From contig NC_134033.1 in NCBI RefSeq assembly GCF_964204645.1, forward strand, positions 4,436,231 to 4,500,230: a stretch of DNA of 64,000 nt. Direction: 5' to 3'. How positions within the stretch are numbered: the first letter of the stretch is position 1; each line of letters starts with the position of its first letter. The position numbers and the translations under genes were made by a program. Positions 10,383 to 22,281 of the stretch are shown piece after piece. Below the pieces are notes generated by a model that saw nothing but the letters and a program-made list of their open reading frames with translations, had not been told where the DNA came from and did no database searches. Source of the stretch: Tubulanus polymorphus. Lineage: Eukaryota; Nemertea; Palaeonemertea; Tubulaniformes; Tubulanidae.

Positions 10383-11276
10383 TTTCTTTTCCAAATTGAT
10401 AGAAGCAAATTGATAGGTAGTTTCACAACTTCTAGAATATTTGGGCTGAAGTTTTTCTTCTTTAACCAACAATTTTGCCACCGATCAATTAAGTTTGTAA
10501 GCGTGCGCATATTATATAAACGAAAAAAAAACAACGAAAGAAAAGTTTTAGTAAATGAGTAAATTCAGTTGATGCCCGATACTCCGTTACTTGTCTGAAG
10601 CAATTCATGTAAATCAAAACTTATCAAACTGTCTCGTCGTCGCTCTCTTGAACTGACCCGTTCCAACAACTGTTGTTAGCCAAGGCGAAGATAGAACCGT
10701 TTGTCCAGTTTCTCGACTAATTTGTGTCACTAATTTTCTGTCGCAGTCTCCTGCCTGACTAACTTGTGACTGACCTTGAACTCGTGGATATAGGTGCTGC
10801 AGGTGACCTGATCAGAAAGCTGAGTTTTAGAGTGACCTGAAATATGTGTTTAAAGACGTAAGTTTTAGTATAGTATGTTCATAAGTACAACATAAAACAT
10901 TATAAGATTCGTAGAAGAAATAATAAGGCCGCGCAAAAAGATGACGACGGTCGAAGGATTTTATTTTTAACTCCCTTTTAACCCTTTCAGTTCTGACTAA
11001 TTAATACCCTATAGTGCTGGAGATAATTTGAAATTTTTTAGAAATTCCACCCTATTCTGTAGAATAACGGGAATACCACTATTGTGCGTCTACACCGCGG
11101 TGCGGTGTATCGTTAGTTACTAGTATTTTACTATGTTTGACAGGTGTTGTCATTTTTCAAGATAGATAATTATTAATTATATCAATACACCGCAGTGTGG
11201 TGTACTAGCAAAATCTATCACTGATTTATACACCATAGGGTTATCCCTTCTCTATGATAAGATAATTCGAATTTTC
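10383..11276. other. Intergenic with small inverted motifs
   Basis: No gene is recognised. Two near-palindromic motifs (ACACCGCGGTGCGGTGT near 11093 and ACACCGCAGTGTGGTGT near 11186) lie about 90 bp apart, with a weaker third near 11230. Confidence 0.4.
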
Positions 11277-11591
11277 TTGCAAAGTTTATGGATTCAATGT
11301 TGCAACTTTGTTGGCGAATTCTTTGTAGATTTTGTAATTGATACCGTGTCAAAGAATCTGCCTTCGTCCGATATCAACCCACTCGAACCAGTTACAACCA
11401 CAGCGTCTGAAACTCACTGCGGTTTGAAATGTGTTTTGAATCGTGAATGTGATTTGTTCGTCATCAAACGACAAAATAACATCGTCAAATGTCGTTTATA
11501 TAATACAGATCTGATTGCCGTTGGTCAATGGCAACAAGCCACTGATGAAGTTATCTATAAAGATGAGTCTAGATTCAGACACATCACATAA
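11277..11591 (+). CDS. PAN/apple-like domain fragment (probable last exon)
   Basis: The frame encodes about 100 residues ending at a stop. Its core reads CGLKCVLNRECDLFVIK, then VKCRLYN, the cysteine spacing of a PAN/apple-like domain. The PAN part of the gene at 42287-43713 has a comparable pattern (CALRCLSEG, then ECYLFDN). The frame has no convincing start or signal peptide. An acceptor-like TTCTTTGTAG lies at about 11320-11329, so it is best read as a terminal exon whose upstream exons were not found, or as a relic. Confidence 0.4.
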   Translation: MQSLWIQCCNFVGEFFVDFVIDTVSKNLPSSDINPLEPVTTTASETHCGLKCVLNRECDLFVIKRQNNIVKCRLYNTDLIAVGQWQQATDEVIYKDESRFRHIT

Positions 11592-14117
11592 GTCTAATAA
11601 CGCATTTTGCTGATTGATTAACCGTGAAAGCTTCGATGTTAGCAAATCACGATAATTCAATATATGTCAATAATATAATGGAAATTATAGCGTTATCAAA
11701 CGTAACATTTATTCAAATAGACAAAGCCAGGTTGCGACCAACTCGAGAGAGAAATACGTAACGCAATGTATTTTGATATTCTTATTCGATTCTTAATGAA
11801 GGATTCATTTTGTTGTCAATCTTTTTAATCTAGTGGCTTTTAATCTTTACTCTTTAAAACGATACTTTAATTCTTCAATAAACTCCATAACATGTTTGAA
11901 TCGAGTCTGTCGCGTGGGACGAAGCTATATCGGATATATACGCCTGTGAATTCGTGAAAAATCCAAAGCCAGAATGCGTAATGTCTATTAATCTACGTCT
12001 GGGATCGTTTTTGGATATCGTTCGAACACATACCTCAGTTCGGTCTTTAATACGACCAGTGAAACAGTGCAGGGTAAATAAACCATGGTTTTTTATATCC
12101 ATTCTACAATACAGCATTGTTTAGATTAATTAAAGGCTTATCAGATGTAACATACAGAGAACACGTAGATGCGGTCTCACCTGACGCGGCACTGGCATGA
12201 GTACAGGCCCGATATACAAGTCACTGCGGAGGGTTCATCAGACAATGATGATCGTAGATTAATTGCCTACGTTTTATGATTTTCTGCAGAAGTAAATGAA
12301 CAGGACCAAACAAAAAAACAAATTACTGATTTTGTACTTAAATATTCAAAAAGAGTAAATTATACTTCTATATAATTGAAAGATATTGTCTTGCTATATT
12401 CAAATTAAAGGAGAGAGTAGTTCACTATACACATAGAGAACCATTTGACAATGTTATTTACCATTTTCCGAGATATGGGTTCATGAAATAAATCTTGCGG
12501 GGCAGTATGATATACAGCTTCCGTGGTACATTGAACTTACCTATGTCTCAACATGCGTCGCACGTGTATTATATAAAAAGTCACAAAATTCTTTCTCCAG
12601 GCTACAGTGCGTAATTGGAGTCTGATCGTTGTAAAGCAGATGGTGGACTCGTGAAAAAAGTCATATTATTATAATATAACTTATAACTAATATTATTTAG
12701 TTTGTTTACGCAGCGATTGTATTCATTCTCAATTCTCGCATTAAGTTTCAAATGTACTGATTTAAAAAACCGTTTCAATAAATGGTTATTAAAATCTGAT
12801 GATTTCTGTGATATTTTGGCCATGCATCATTTTCCCTCGTTGGGTTGTCTCAAGTTACCCCGGTTACTTTGCCACAATTCTACAAATTTCACCATACTGC
12901 TTCTGGACGGTATTTAAAGGTAAATGGTGTTGTTTCTCATAGACATATTAAATTGTAATTTTACTATCCTGCTTTAGTTTATGCAAATTATCTAATATGG
13001 CGTATGGCGTATGTCTTAACCCTACTACCTTTCCGACTTCTGTAATTTCTATTTATGATTCATAGATTTATGCTCGATCGTTATCGTTGTACCGCAAGAC
13101 ATAGCACAAGGGGATTTTTTAGCATATTGAAAATATCTATTTCATTCAATTCATTTCATTTCAATTTAAGACATCGACAAAATGGGGTTCCGGTATAAAC
13201 ACATTATTCGAAAATGGAATCTTAATGTTAACACTGATCGATACCCTGTTCATTTCTTGCGCTTCTGCCATTCTGTCCCCCTTCATGGTCGTTGTGTGGC
13301 ACGTAGGGGTTGAGGTCCGGAGGGAAAAAACCTGTCCCAGGCATATCAGCAAGAAGACTTGTAGAATAAGCACGGATTAACAGTTTACATGCAGTAAATT
13401 TATATGAAACGCCGGAACTATCGAAAATGTGACTGGCAACTAGCAACTAGTAATAACTATAGTTGAAGAAAGGGAACCCACATTTATCAAACAGTGATTC
13501 ACGATCAAGATTGACATAGGAGGAGGAGAAAATATCCTTTCATCACGATACAGAATTATAGCTCATTTGCTGTTTATTATCATGCATTACAACTTCGTGT
13601 TATTTTGAAGTAAATAGTCAAGCCATTCGTATCTAGTTTATCAATCCCACAATAACCGCTTTTCTGTTTGCAAAAAAAGCGTCATGGCGCATTCGGGCGG
13701 CTTGAGGAGTAATAGGTAAGGCGGATACGGGCGGCGTGCGAGCTTAAGTTGTAAGATTGGCTGTAGAACTAAGTTGGTCTTAGACTGGTCTTAAGTATAT
13801 GCCATGACTGTGCAACCGGCCCCTGATATACCTCCAAAATCGCTCTGCACCGATGTGGGCGGTATATCGGGATTAACTATTAGATATCTATATCTATTTG
13901 AATATATTCTATATATCAATAGGAATATATACTTGATTATAACACTACAAACCGGGAAAGACTACGTCTATTATGATATATCTATATTTAACAACAACGT
14001 CTAAACGACTACACTGTATCAATTTGTTTCGAAGCTCTGTATCGGAACGACATTACTGACGTCACGTCGCAGTCGACCTGAACCCACCTACTGTATCTGA
14101 TTCTCGATTATTTTCGC
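11592..14117. other. Intergenic; one doubtful minus-strand exon
   Basis: No recognised gene. A minus-strand frame at 11875-12105, preceded by an acceptor-like GCTGTATTGTAG, encodes about 75 residues with three cysteines and resembles nothing known. Other frames are short and mutually overlapping. Confidence 0.35.
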
Positions 14118-17100
14118 TTATTCGCTCGCTGTTTTGGAGGCTTTAGAGGTTTGACCCAGTTTGAATTCCGCTCGACACATATCGAACACTCGTTTGTTGA
14201 CGATAAAAGCCAAGAAAACCAGACAACCTTGAGACGAGTTCAACAAATTGAAGAAATACCAGAGATAATCGTTATTTACGAACGACGCTACGAACCCGAC
14301 CACCCACGTGACCCCAGTCACTACAGCCATTCGGTAGAAAATGAATGTGGTCGTTCTCATCTGTTTGGCGTTAGATGAAGAAGTGGACATCGCGGAAAAT
14401 GACCGGTGAATGCGGTAAACTGTAGCTACGAATAGAATCATACTGACCAGATCGATAATACCGATCGGTAGAACGAACGCCATCAATAGGGAGAAACTGG
14501 AACTAAACCAACAAGTAACGGGGCTTCCGTAAACCGCACCGGAGTACTGAGTGGTATCGGTGTTGTGTAGGACGATACAGGGTCCGACAATGAGGAATGG
14601 AGAAAACCAAACTGATAGTAGATAGTACAGTAACGTCTTAGGAGAATCGATCAGTTTACGAATAGTGGAAAATGTAATGAACATGTGAACAGAAACAGCG
14701 GCCATAGACGCGAAAACAACCATCCAAATATAGTGTTTAACAGCGGCCATCGACACGCATAGTAATCGATTATCAACGCCGATCAGGCTGGAAATATGAA
14801 GAGTTTGAGCCACGGCGAGAGTTATACAGAGATTGACGATGAGTTTACCGGGTAGAGTTCGCAGATCGGGAATATTCAAATAGATTACGACCGTTATCAC
14901 GAGACTGACGACGGACAGACAGCTACAGGTGAAGGTAATCAGGAAATCGTGATCGGAAAATAACGAACTGACCGTTATTTTAAATTTTGAATTGTTTCGT
15001 CGTCTGCAAACCATGGCTCCTGTACTAGAATACACTCGCACGCAGTCATTGATTTTAGTGGAACATTTACTCGATTTTAATATCTGCATTTTTCCGTCGT
15101 CTCTGGTAATTTGAAAAATTCTGTAATATTTAAAAGACGGGTTGGATTGGGCTAGAAATGAGTTACTTCCGGTTTGGGTCATATTGTTTTCTACGTCTGC
15201 CTCTGTATCGATGACGTCACAGCGAGTATTCTTAGTCAAACTCGTAGCCGACAACTCGTAACCGGAAATGGTCACCAGACTGCCATCATTGCCGAATTGA
15301 CACGTGATCATCGCCTCATATTCGCTCAAGATTGATTCCATAGTGACGTCACCGAGAAACTCTTCGTGATTGGTAAGCGTGAAGTCGCGTCTGTACAATG
15401 ACGATTCATTGCTTAAAGATGATAAACTTCCTATTTCTGAAATCTTTGATTTATGGACATCGCCGCAGACTTTCACTTTGAAATACATCAATTCAAACCC
15501 GAAGTTTTTCATAACAAATCGCTGAGTTTCGTTAAAAGTAATAAAGAAAGATAAATACACGCGTACGGATATTATAGGCCATTCGTTCTCAACAAGCCGA
15601 CAGACAGCGTTGTCTTCGTCGGTACCCAGGAGTCGGTATCCCCGTAAACAGCCGTATCCGCGACATCTACGCGTCTCCTGGTCAAATATTTCGTTTGTTT
15701 CCGAGCAAAGAAAGTCTTTCGGCGCCCACGAGATGACGGGCATTCCCGCAGTTCGAAATTCTACGCCGTTCGCGACACTGAAATCGAGTAAGATGTTCAA
15801 ACCGAATGTTTTTTGGCCGGTTAGATCATAGTTACAAACTAAGGTCGATTCGTTTAAAACGCTGTCACTCAGTTCACATTTCATACAGTAATAATTACGG
15901 TATGTTTTCACCCGTCCACCGACTACAGCTGATATCGGGTTAAAAACCCGTCTGCATTTAGACCTTAAGTCTTGATCTGCTGACTCGTTGCAGTGTGACG
16001 TCACGGGTAGGTTACTGCGCATGCACGGCTGTAAAACCATGCGAACTTTCCTGTGATGCGCGTAAGATAAACGACAATCTTCGGGCAGCCGAACCTTCGC
16101 GGTATCGTCGCTTAAAGACGCGTTTTGCACGCTCGTGATGACGTCATCGATTCGTGTGGTTTTAGTGCACTGCAGGACGAGACTAGCCGGTTCGTATTGA
16201 GTGTCGTTGAACCCGTGACACATCGCGCAATACATATTCTTAAAGGGAAGCCAGTCGTCGATGTAGACGGGAATCGTCGTAGCTAGATTACTGGACGGCG
16301 ATTCGCAATAGCGACGCATGTCTGAATTCAAGTCGAAATCACTCGGGCACCGACTGATCGCTATAAAACCTTTTGACTGATACGTCTCGATTCCGATTCC
16401 GTATATACAGTCGGTCCATTGAATTTGTTGTATCGTTTTGTTTCGCCTCAATTCGTCCACGTCGCTTCTCATGACGCACTTTCCAACCAGGTCACAACAG
16501 TTGTTAAACAGTCCGCAAGTACATAAATTCGCCAAACAACCCGTGACTGGACAAACTCGAACTAAATCTCCATCTTCATCTATTTGCTCCGATGCCACCT
16601 TGTAATCTCCGATCAATTGGTTTTTTATGTCGCCTCTTCCGGGAATTTTTCGACCAGGAATCCTACCTGCGTTACCCGTTATCCCAGTTCCGGGAATCTG
16701 TCTACTCGGCATTCCAGATTCGGGGAATCGTTGGGTCGCGATGAAATAATCTGAAATTATTACAGCAATTAGTTTTTTTTTCGATAAACCCTTCTTCCAT
16801 TTTTAGAACTTCCATTTTGCATTAGAAAATCTTAACCCCAGTAATCAAAAAGGCCTTAACGTACGTATAACCGTACGGTATAGCTTAGAATTCGATTAAC
16901 ATCGTTTACGTTTTTTTTACGTTTCGTTTACGTACATTTAGAACGGAAATCGATCGGCGTTTTGGAAAGAGTTTAAACGCGTACCGTACATCGTTGTATC
17001 GGTTTCAAACGCGTTCAAATCGCGTACTGTACAACGCGTTTCAATTGGAACGATAAACGACAACGCGACCCGTTAATTTTAATCTGTACCGTACGTTTTT

Positions 17101-17768
17101 TTTTCTTTCACGACGGTTTAAAAGTGTCTGTATTTGTATTAACATGCGAAAAATACAATATAAACATGCATTATAAATGATTAAAATTTCCCCTTGAGAT
17201 ACAAATGGATTACTCAACCCTTAAATAATTTCTATTTACACAATGACAAATGGCCAACTGAATAATTTAGAACGGAATAAACATCTCCAAACGTTCTGGA
17301 TCCAGTTCCATCGTTCTAAGATGAATTTTACTCTAGAGTTAAAACATTGAAAATGAAGTGATTTTAACTCTGACTTACGTAATTCTGACTGACAACAGTG
17401 GAACTGGATCTGAATAATATAGTGTGAAATGCAGCTAATATCTAGGCTCCTATAAAATGTACAATAGCAAGAGACTAAGAGAGAGCAAGAGATTGACGTT
17501 TGTATTTCTTCTTTTGTTTTTCCCTCTCTCTCCATCTTTTTTTCTTTGAATATACATATATAGTGCTTGCTGTTGCGTCCTTTTGGCCTTTGCCTGGCCC
17601 TCACGAGAAAGCCTTCTCAATTGAATTTTTGTTCTGTTTGTGAATATTTTCATGGCATGCTTTCTTATAAAATGAATATAAATCGAACTAAAGAATAGTT
17701 AATTTCGACTTACCGGTGCAGACGACCAGCAGAAGAAGAAATCGATTCAGGACGGATCGATGATACAT
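14118..17768 (-). CDS. Methuselah/adhesion-like family B GPCR
   Basis: Two exons. Exon 1 (17768-17714) encodes signal peptide MYHRSVLNRFLLLLVVCT and ends at donor GTAAGT. Exon 2 (16750-14118) follows acceptor AATTTCAG. The phases close to a frame of 895 residues. After a short IPG-rich stretch (about residues 35-55), a cysteine-rich ectodomain runs to about residue 610, with clusters such as CTCGLFNNCC and FKNMYCAMCHG. Seven membrane segments follow (about 615-870), including IWMVVFASMAAVSVHMF (TM3) and GVTWVVGFVASF (TM6). This pattern fits the secretin/adhesion-type 7TM family and the Methuselah-like receptors of molluscs. A GPS cleavage site (HL/T with flanking Cys-Trp) is not obvious. It is a plasma-membrane receptor of unknown ligand. 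The 963-bp intron holds several GTACG-rich palindromic stretches near 16860-17100. Confidence 0.88.
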
Positions 17769-18084
17769 CTCAAACCGGTATAGAAACCACACGACTGCGA
17801 CTCGTAAATGAGATCGAGTTAGATCGATTCTTATCTTATAAAAGTTAGATGTATCGTGTTCAGATGAAACAAGAAGCTGATTGCACGAATTAATTACGGA
17901 TGATAGTTAATGGACGCGTGAGATTTTAATGACGAGGCTTCGAAACAAACATTGACATGCGCTTAATTCTCTTCTATATACAAATAATGGCTTTACGCCG
18001 TTAAGGTGTTTGTTGCGCTTACCGGGATCAAGAAATCAAATCTATATCATGGACTGATTCTTTGGTGTTGAAATGCGTAAAAAC
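17769..18084. other. Presumed promoter region of the Methuselah-like gene
   Basis: A short spacer upstream of the minus-strand start at 17768. It contains a TTATAAAAG stretch (17834-17842 region), but a core promoter cannot be assigned with confidence. Confidence 0.3.
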
Positions 18085-18252
18085 GACATCTGGTTGGCAC
18101 TATTCATACACTATTTTCAATTGTCTTTTAATGCGGCCACATAAGATGTATAGATGCGCTCAGATTCAGATGTATAGACTCGTATCTGGGAGTATGTCGG
18201 GCTCGGGTAGAGCCGATCCTACCGAACTGGTTTTAGCTCGAAGGAGTTTCTT
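18085..18252 (+). pseudogene. Fragment of LDLa/LRR-type GPCR (TM5 and third loop)
   Basis: This matches 31290-31455 of the intact receptor, from GWHYSFTIF-like TM5 to the loop motif SGSGRADPTELVLARRS, with an internal stretch degraded. It stops within a few bases of a foldback element. No flanking receptor sequence remains. Confidence 0.85.
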
Positions 18253-18263
18253 TTAAAAAGTAA

Positions 18264-19543
18264 GACATATCTATGGCGGCTGATTCGGGCCATGTAAACA
18301 TTCTTTCCGTCCTCCACGAAAACAAATATTACCGCGCAAAAACAAACTTTTAACGCGCAAAAACAAAATAATCCGTTTTTGCGCGGACGTCAAGTAGCGC
18401 AAAAAAACATATATTCAAATAATTTACGCGCGCTACGTGGTGTCACGCTGTCGCCATCTATTAGATTAAGCAGTAACTAAAGAAATAATTAATCTATGCA
18501 GTTGTATTGATTGATTTAAAAGGAAAAAGGAAAACTAACTTTACTTAAATTAACGACCCCTTGATGAATACAAATATACATATATCGCTTGTTATGGTCT
18601 TCGATTGATCACAATACAATGAAGTTATATTGAGCTTGAAAATACCGATAGTTGAATTTGATTGACCGGCAACCAGTCTACCACTTATATATTGATAACG
18701 TATGCACATCAGCCCACACAAAACCATATTAATAACGCGTGGTTGTTATTAATGTATAGTAACATATCATAACGGTTTTTACGGTGTCACAAAACCTTTT
18801 AAAATATGAAGAAAAATATCGGCGTAATTTTCTGCTGGTTTTTTACCGTACATATATAGATTTATCTTCATTTCTGAGAGATTCATTTTCTGAGAGACAT
18901 CTAGCAGAAAATTGCATTTGAATCTGGAGCACTTGGTACGAACGTGTTAGATAGAAATACCGTACACGTTATACTTTCACATAGAAAAAACAATTACTAT
19001 ATTAGACCATGCATCCAGATTTGTAGATACAGATTTATTAAAAATAAATGCTATTGATGTTGTTTGTTTGTTTGCTTTACGTCATTTAGGTCTCTATTTG
19101 TCCCATGACTAACCGTATTGAATATTTTGTAATGTTTCAGCAGATGGGTATAATAGTCGGGTTAGATTGAACAAGCTATTTTCAGCATGTTCTACCAGTT
19201 CCATTTTATATTCAAATCTTATGTTAATGAGGGGTGGGACTAGGCAGATCTATCAAGTTATCACATACTTACTGTTTCATCTAATAGCAGCAGGCGTAAT
19301 ATCATAGCAGCAAGCGTAATATTTTTTAATTTCACGACCGCAAAAAACAAACTTTCGTTTTTGCGCCCGCGCAAAAACAAACTTTTAGCGCGCAAAAACC
19401 GATTATTTCGTTTTTGCGCGTTAAAAGTTTGTTTTTGCGCGGTAATATTTGTTTTTGTGCGGTCATATTTGATATTTGCGCGTTTTCGTGGAGGACGGAA
19501 AAAAATGTTTACATGGCCCGAATCAGCCGCCATACATATCTAC
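18264..19543. mobile_element. Foldback/TIR element with GCGCAAAAAC repeats
   Basis: The left end (ATGGCGGCTGATTCGGGCCA, then TCCGTCCTCCACGAAAAC, from about 18264) is repeated inverted at the right end (to about 19543) over at least 110 bp. Both arms are packed with GCGCAAAAACAAAC-type units in both orientations. No transposase frame is visible. Target duplications could not be defined. Short frames seen here are by-products of the repeat. Confidence 0.75.
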
Positions 19544-19968
19544 CACTCCCTTTAAGTAATTTATATCACGTTCTCAAAATACTTTGCCCCTCAACAAACA
19601 ATTGGTGGTGGCACCCCATCCGCAATCACATTCGCAATCAACTTCGGCATCCAGTTTTATAGTATAATACATGGATTCACCCCGTAATACATAGGAATAT
19701 AGCATCCACGCATGTTATGTTGCATTATATATTATATGCATCATTTGACATTATCATAATACATTTAAATAGGTTACAAATGTAACATGATTCGAGATTA
19801 GCACTGACTGTGGAATTAAGTCATATATTTCACAGGGATCACGTTTCATATGTGTTTGCTCATTTATATTACATACGACTAATTTACGCGAAGATTAAGC
19901 TATCAGAGACACGTGTAGCATCGAACACACCCCTTCTCATCCACGCCGACTGTGAATCGTTCGCGATC
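19544..19968. promoter_or_regulatory. 5' flank of the SLC18-like gene
   Basis: A spacer upstream of the proposed first coding exon. No clear TATA box or initiator was recognised. The 5' UTR presumably lies in its last part. Confidence 0.3.
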
Positions 19969-22281
19969 ATGACTGAAGTTCTAAACAAATTTGCTGGAGT
20001 GTGGGTGAGTACTTTTTGAACGTTTGCCGATAAATTGTGATAACGTGTGATGATGGAACGGGTTGCTCTGAACAGACGATGGGGTTTATTATAATTGAAT
20101 TCAAATCGCCTATGAATCAAGCCGGGTGTAATAGATTACCACAATCAATCGTGAATTTTATGAGTTGGTTTATGAAGCCGATACACTGCGTTTGTATATG
20201 GACAATCATTGTATAACTGTTTGTGTTAGCTGCGCAGATCAGGGGATCTAGGTATGTTAAATTAATTTAGAGCACAATTTGGCGTATATAATTTAGCGTC
20301 TCTTATCGTCCAACATCCAGCAGCAGTCCGAACGATCCATCCACAGTTTTGTGGGATTGATTTGACTCTCAATCCGGTTCTACAAGTACAATGTGTGGGT
20401 TTGATGTGACTCTGGATCCATAGTTGTGCGGCTTTACATTGATTCTGAACCCAGTGCTGTGGGTGGAATTTGACTCTCGATCTAAATCGACATTTGCGGA
20501 TTGGTCTTATATGACTCTAAACTCAGTTCCCCAATTGTGTGGCTGTGTTGACTCGGAACCCAGTTGCACGGTTGAGTGTGTTTACTTTGACTGTGGACCA
20601 TAACATAAAATTCCTGGTATGCAAATTAGGGCACCAGAACGCCAGAATGCAAAAACGAAAAATGTCCGTTTTTTTCATAAAAGAAAATTCGACGTTTTTC
20701 ATTGTTATGGCGGGCTCGCCAAAACGGACTTTCATAGAAAAATTGACGTTTTTTTCGTTTTGGGGTACAGGCGCCCTCGTTTGTAACCAGGAATGTTACG
20801 TTTTGGCCCGAATCAGCCACATAGTAAACGTTTAAAACGTATATGCTTTTCTATTTCAGATGATGCAAAATGGACGTAATTCGGCTGAGGACCTAAAACT
20901 GCCGCTTGTGACGCCATCTGGTGATGAAACCGCGAACGGAAGCCGCGTAACGCGTTTCCTATCTTCGACGGCTCTAGTCAAAGTCATCGCTTTCAACTCC
21001 GTATTTCTAGGCGCGTTAGTGACTTCGGTAGTCATCCCGATTCTACCGGCGCTACTCGTCGACTTCGAAAAACAAGCGGCTCTGGCAAGCGGTGTCAACT
21101 CGACGACCGGAAGAGTGGCCGAATTTGAATACAACGGCCAATACCATCCGTGCGCGCATCGAAACGGAAAAACCGTCGAAAAAATAAGCTTTATATTTCT
21201 AGCGAAACCTTTCAGCGAAATGCTGACTAATCTAATCACCGGAAGAGTCGTCGATTCGTTCGGGTTTCGAATCCCATTATTACTCGGTTCGGCGTTGAGC
21301 ATCGCGTCCGTAATCGGGTTCACGTATGTCGACACGATCTTGCTGATGACCTTGATGCGGATAATAGAGGGCGTCGGCACCAGTTTGAGCGTCGTATCGT
21401 CGCTGGCTTTGGTCACGAGCGTTTTTAAAATGGACGACGAACGAACGAAAGCGATCAGTATCGGTTACATGGGTTGGTCAGCAGGTGTCGCTCTAGGTTA
21501 CCCGTTCGGTGCAGTGACGTACTATTTCTTCGGGCGCGACGTGCCGTTTTTGATGCTAGGGGCGCTGTCGATTATAGACGGTATTTTACGATTGGTCGTT
21601 CGCCCGCCTGTCAAGAAACCGGTGGCAGCCTCGACCAAATCTGCGATGGAATCGAAACAGAATCTGACGGAATTAATACGAAATTCGCACGTGATTCTGA
21701 TAGTGATTCTATGCTTCGCGATGTACACGATATGTGGCGCGTATTTGACCCTTGCGCCCGATTGGATGCTGCATGATTTGTGCGCAACCATGTGGCAGGT
21801 TGGCGTAATACTATTGATCGGCGCAGTTTTTCAAACGGCCATGAAATATTTCGTCGGTTGGTACGGAATTCGGGTCGGCCGTTGGGTGTGCGCCGTCGCG
21901 GGGTACCTCATACTCGTCGTAGGTCTATCAACCTATACGCTCCCGCCATATATATGGGCCCTGCTGGGTCCTGATCTCGCGATACGGATCGGCTACGCGG
22001 CCAATGCGTGTTCGCTGACGTCACTACTGGCTCTGGTTTGCGAACGTAATTTCCCAAGCCAACAAGGCTCGGCGTTCGGTATTTATAACGCTTTTACGAA
22101 TCTAGGTTTCGTCGTAGGGCCACTGATTAATATAGGCCTTTTACAGGTGGTAACTACGACTTGGTGTCTGAGGATGTTCGCCGGTATGTCACTGCTGTCG
22201 GCTTGTTTGGCCGTATTTCTCAAATTCGCGGAGGACGGCAACAATGATTCGGACGTCGAAGAATTAGTGGAGCCTGAATGA
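19969..22281 (+). CDS. SLC18-like vesicular amine-type MFS transporter
   Basis: Exon 1 (19969-20004, 12 codons) ends at donor GTGAGT. Exon 2 (20860-22281) follows acceptor CTATTTCAG in the same phase, giving 485 residues. Exon 2 also begins with ATG, so an internal start giving 473 residues is possible. There are about twelve membrane segments. TM1 has VVIPILPALL. The TM1-TM2 luminal loop carries one NST sequon. TM2 keeps FLAKPFSE with the conserved Lys, followed by the MFS signature GRVVDSFGFRIP, RIIEGVG in TM4, and GSAFGIYNAFTNLGFVVGP in TM11. This fits the vesicular monoamine/acetylcholine transporter family. By eye, acidic residues known to matter in vertebrate VMAT2 (Asp33, Asp400, Asp427) align with Gly, Ala and Asn, so substrate or coupling may differ. 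It is probably a vesicle-membrane transporter. Confidence 0.85.
20630..20835. mobile_element. Short TE-like repeat in SLC18 intron
   Basis: About 200 bp rich in AACGGAC and GACGTTTTT motifs in both orientations. It ends GGCCCGAATCAGCCACATAG, closely matching the end of the foldback element at 18264-19543 (GGCCCGAATCAGCCGCCATA). Probably a related short element lying just before exon 2. Confidence 0.55.

Noticed and set aside
12602-12917. Frames on both strands near 12.7 kb
   Set aside because: They overlap each other, resemble no family and have no signal peptide, splice or poly(A) support.
13161-13373. Minus-strand frame with a hydrophobic start resembling a signal peptide
   Set aside because: It begins with GTG rather than ATG, overlaps another frame, and shows no splice or poly(A) support.
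19261-19662. Several overlapping frames on both strands with cysteine/phenylalanine-rich sequence
   Set aside because: They are translations of the GCGCAAAAAC inverted repeats of the foldback element.
20523-20835. Frames on both strands containing KRKMSVFF- or KNGHFSFL-like sequence
   Set aside because: They arise from the short repeat in the SLC18 intron.
20856-21416. 186-codon minus-strand frame
   Set aside because: Antisense shadow of the SLC18-like coding exon.
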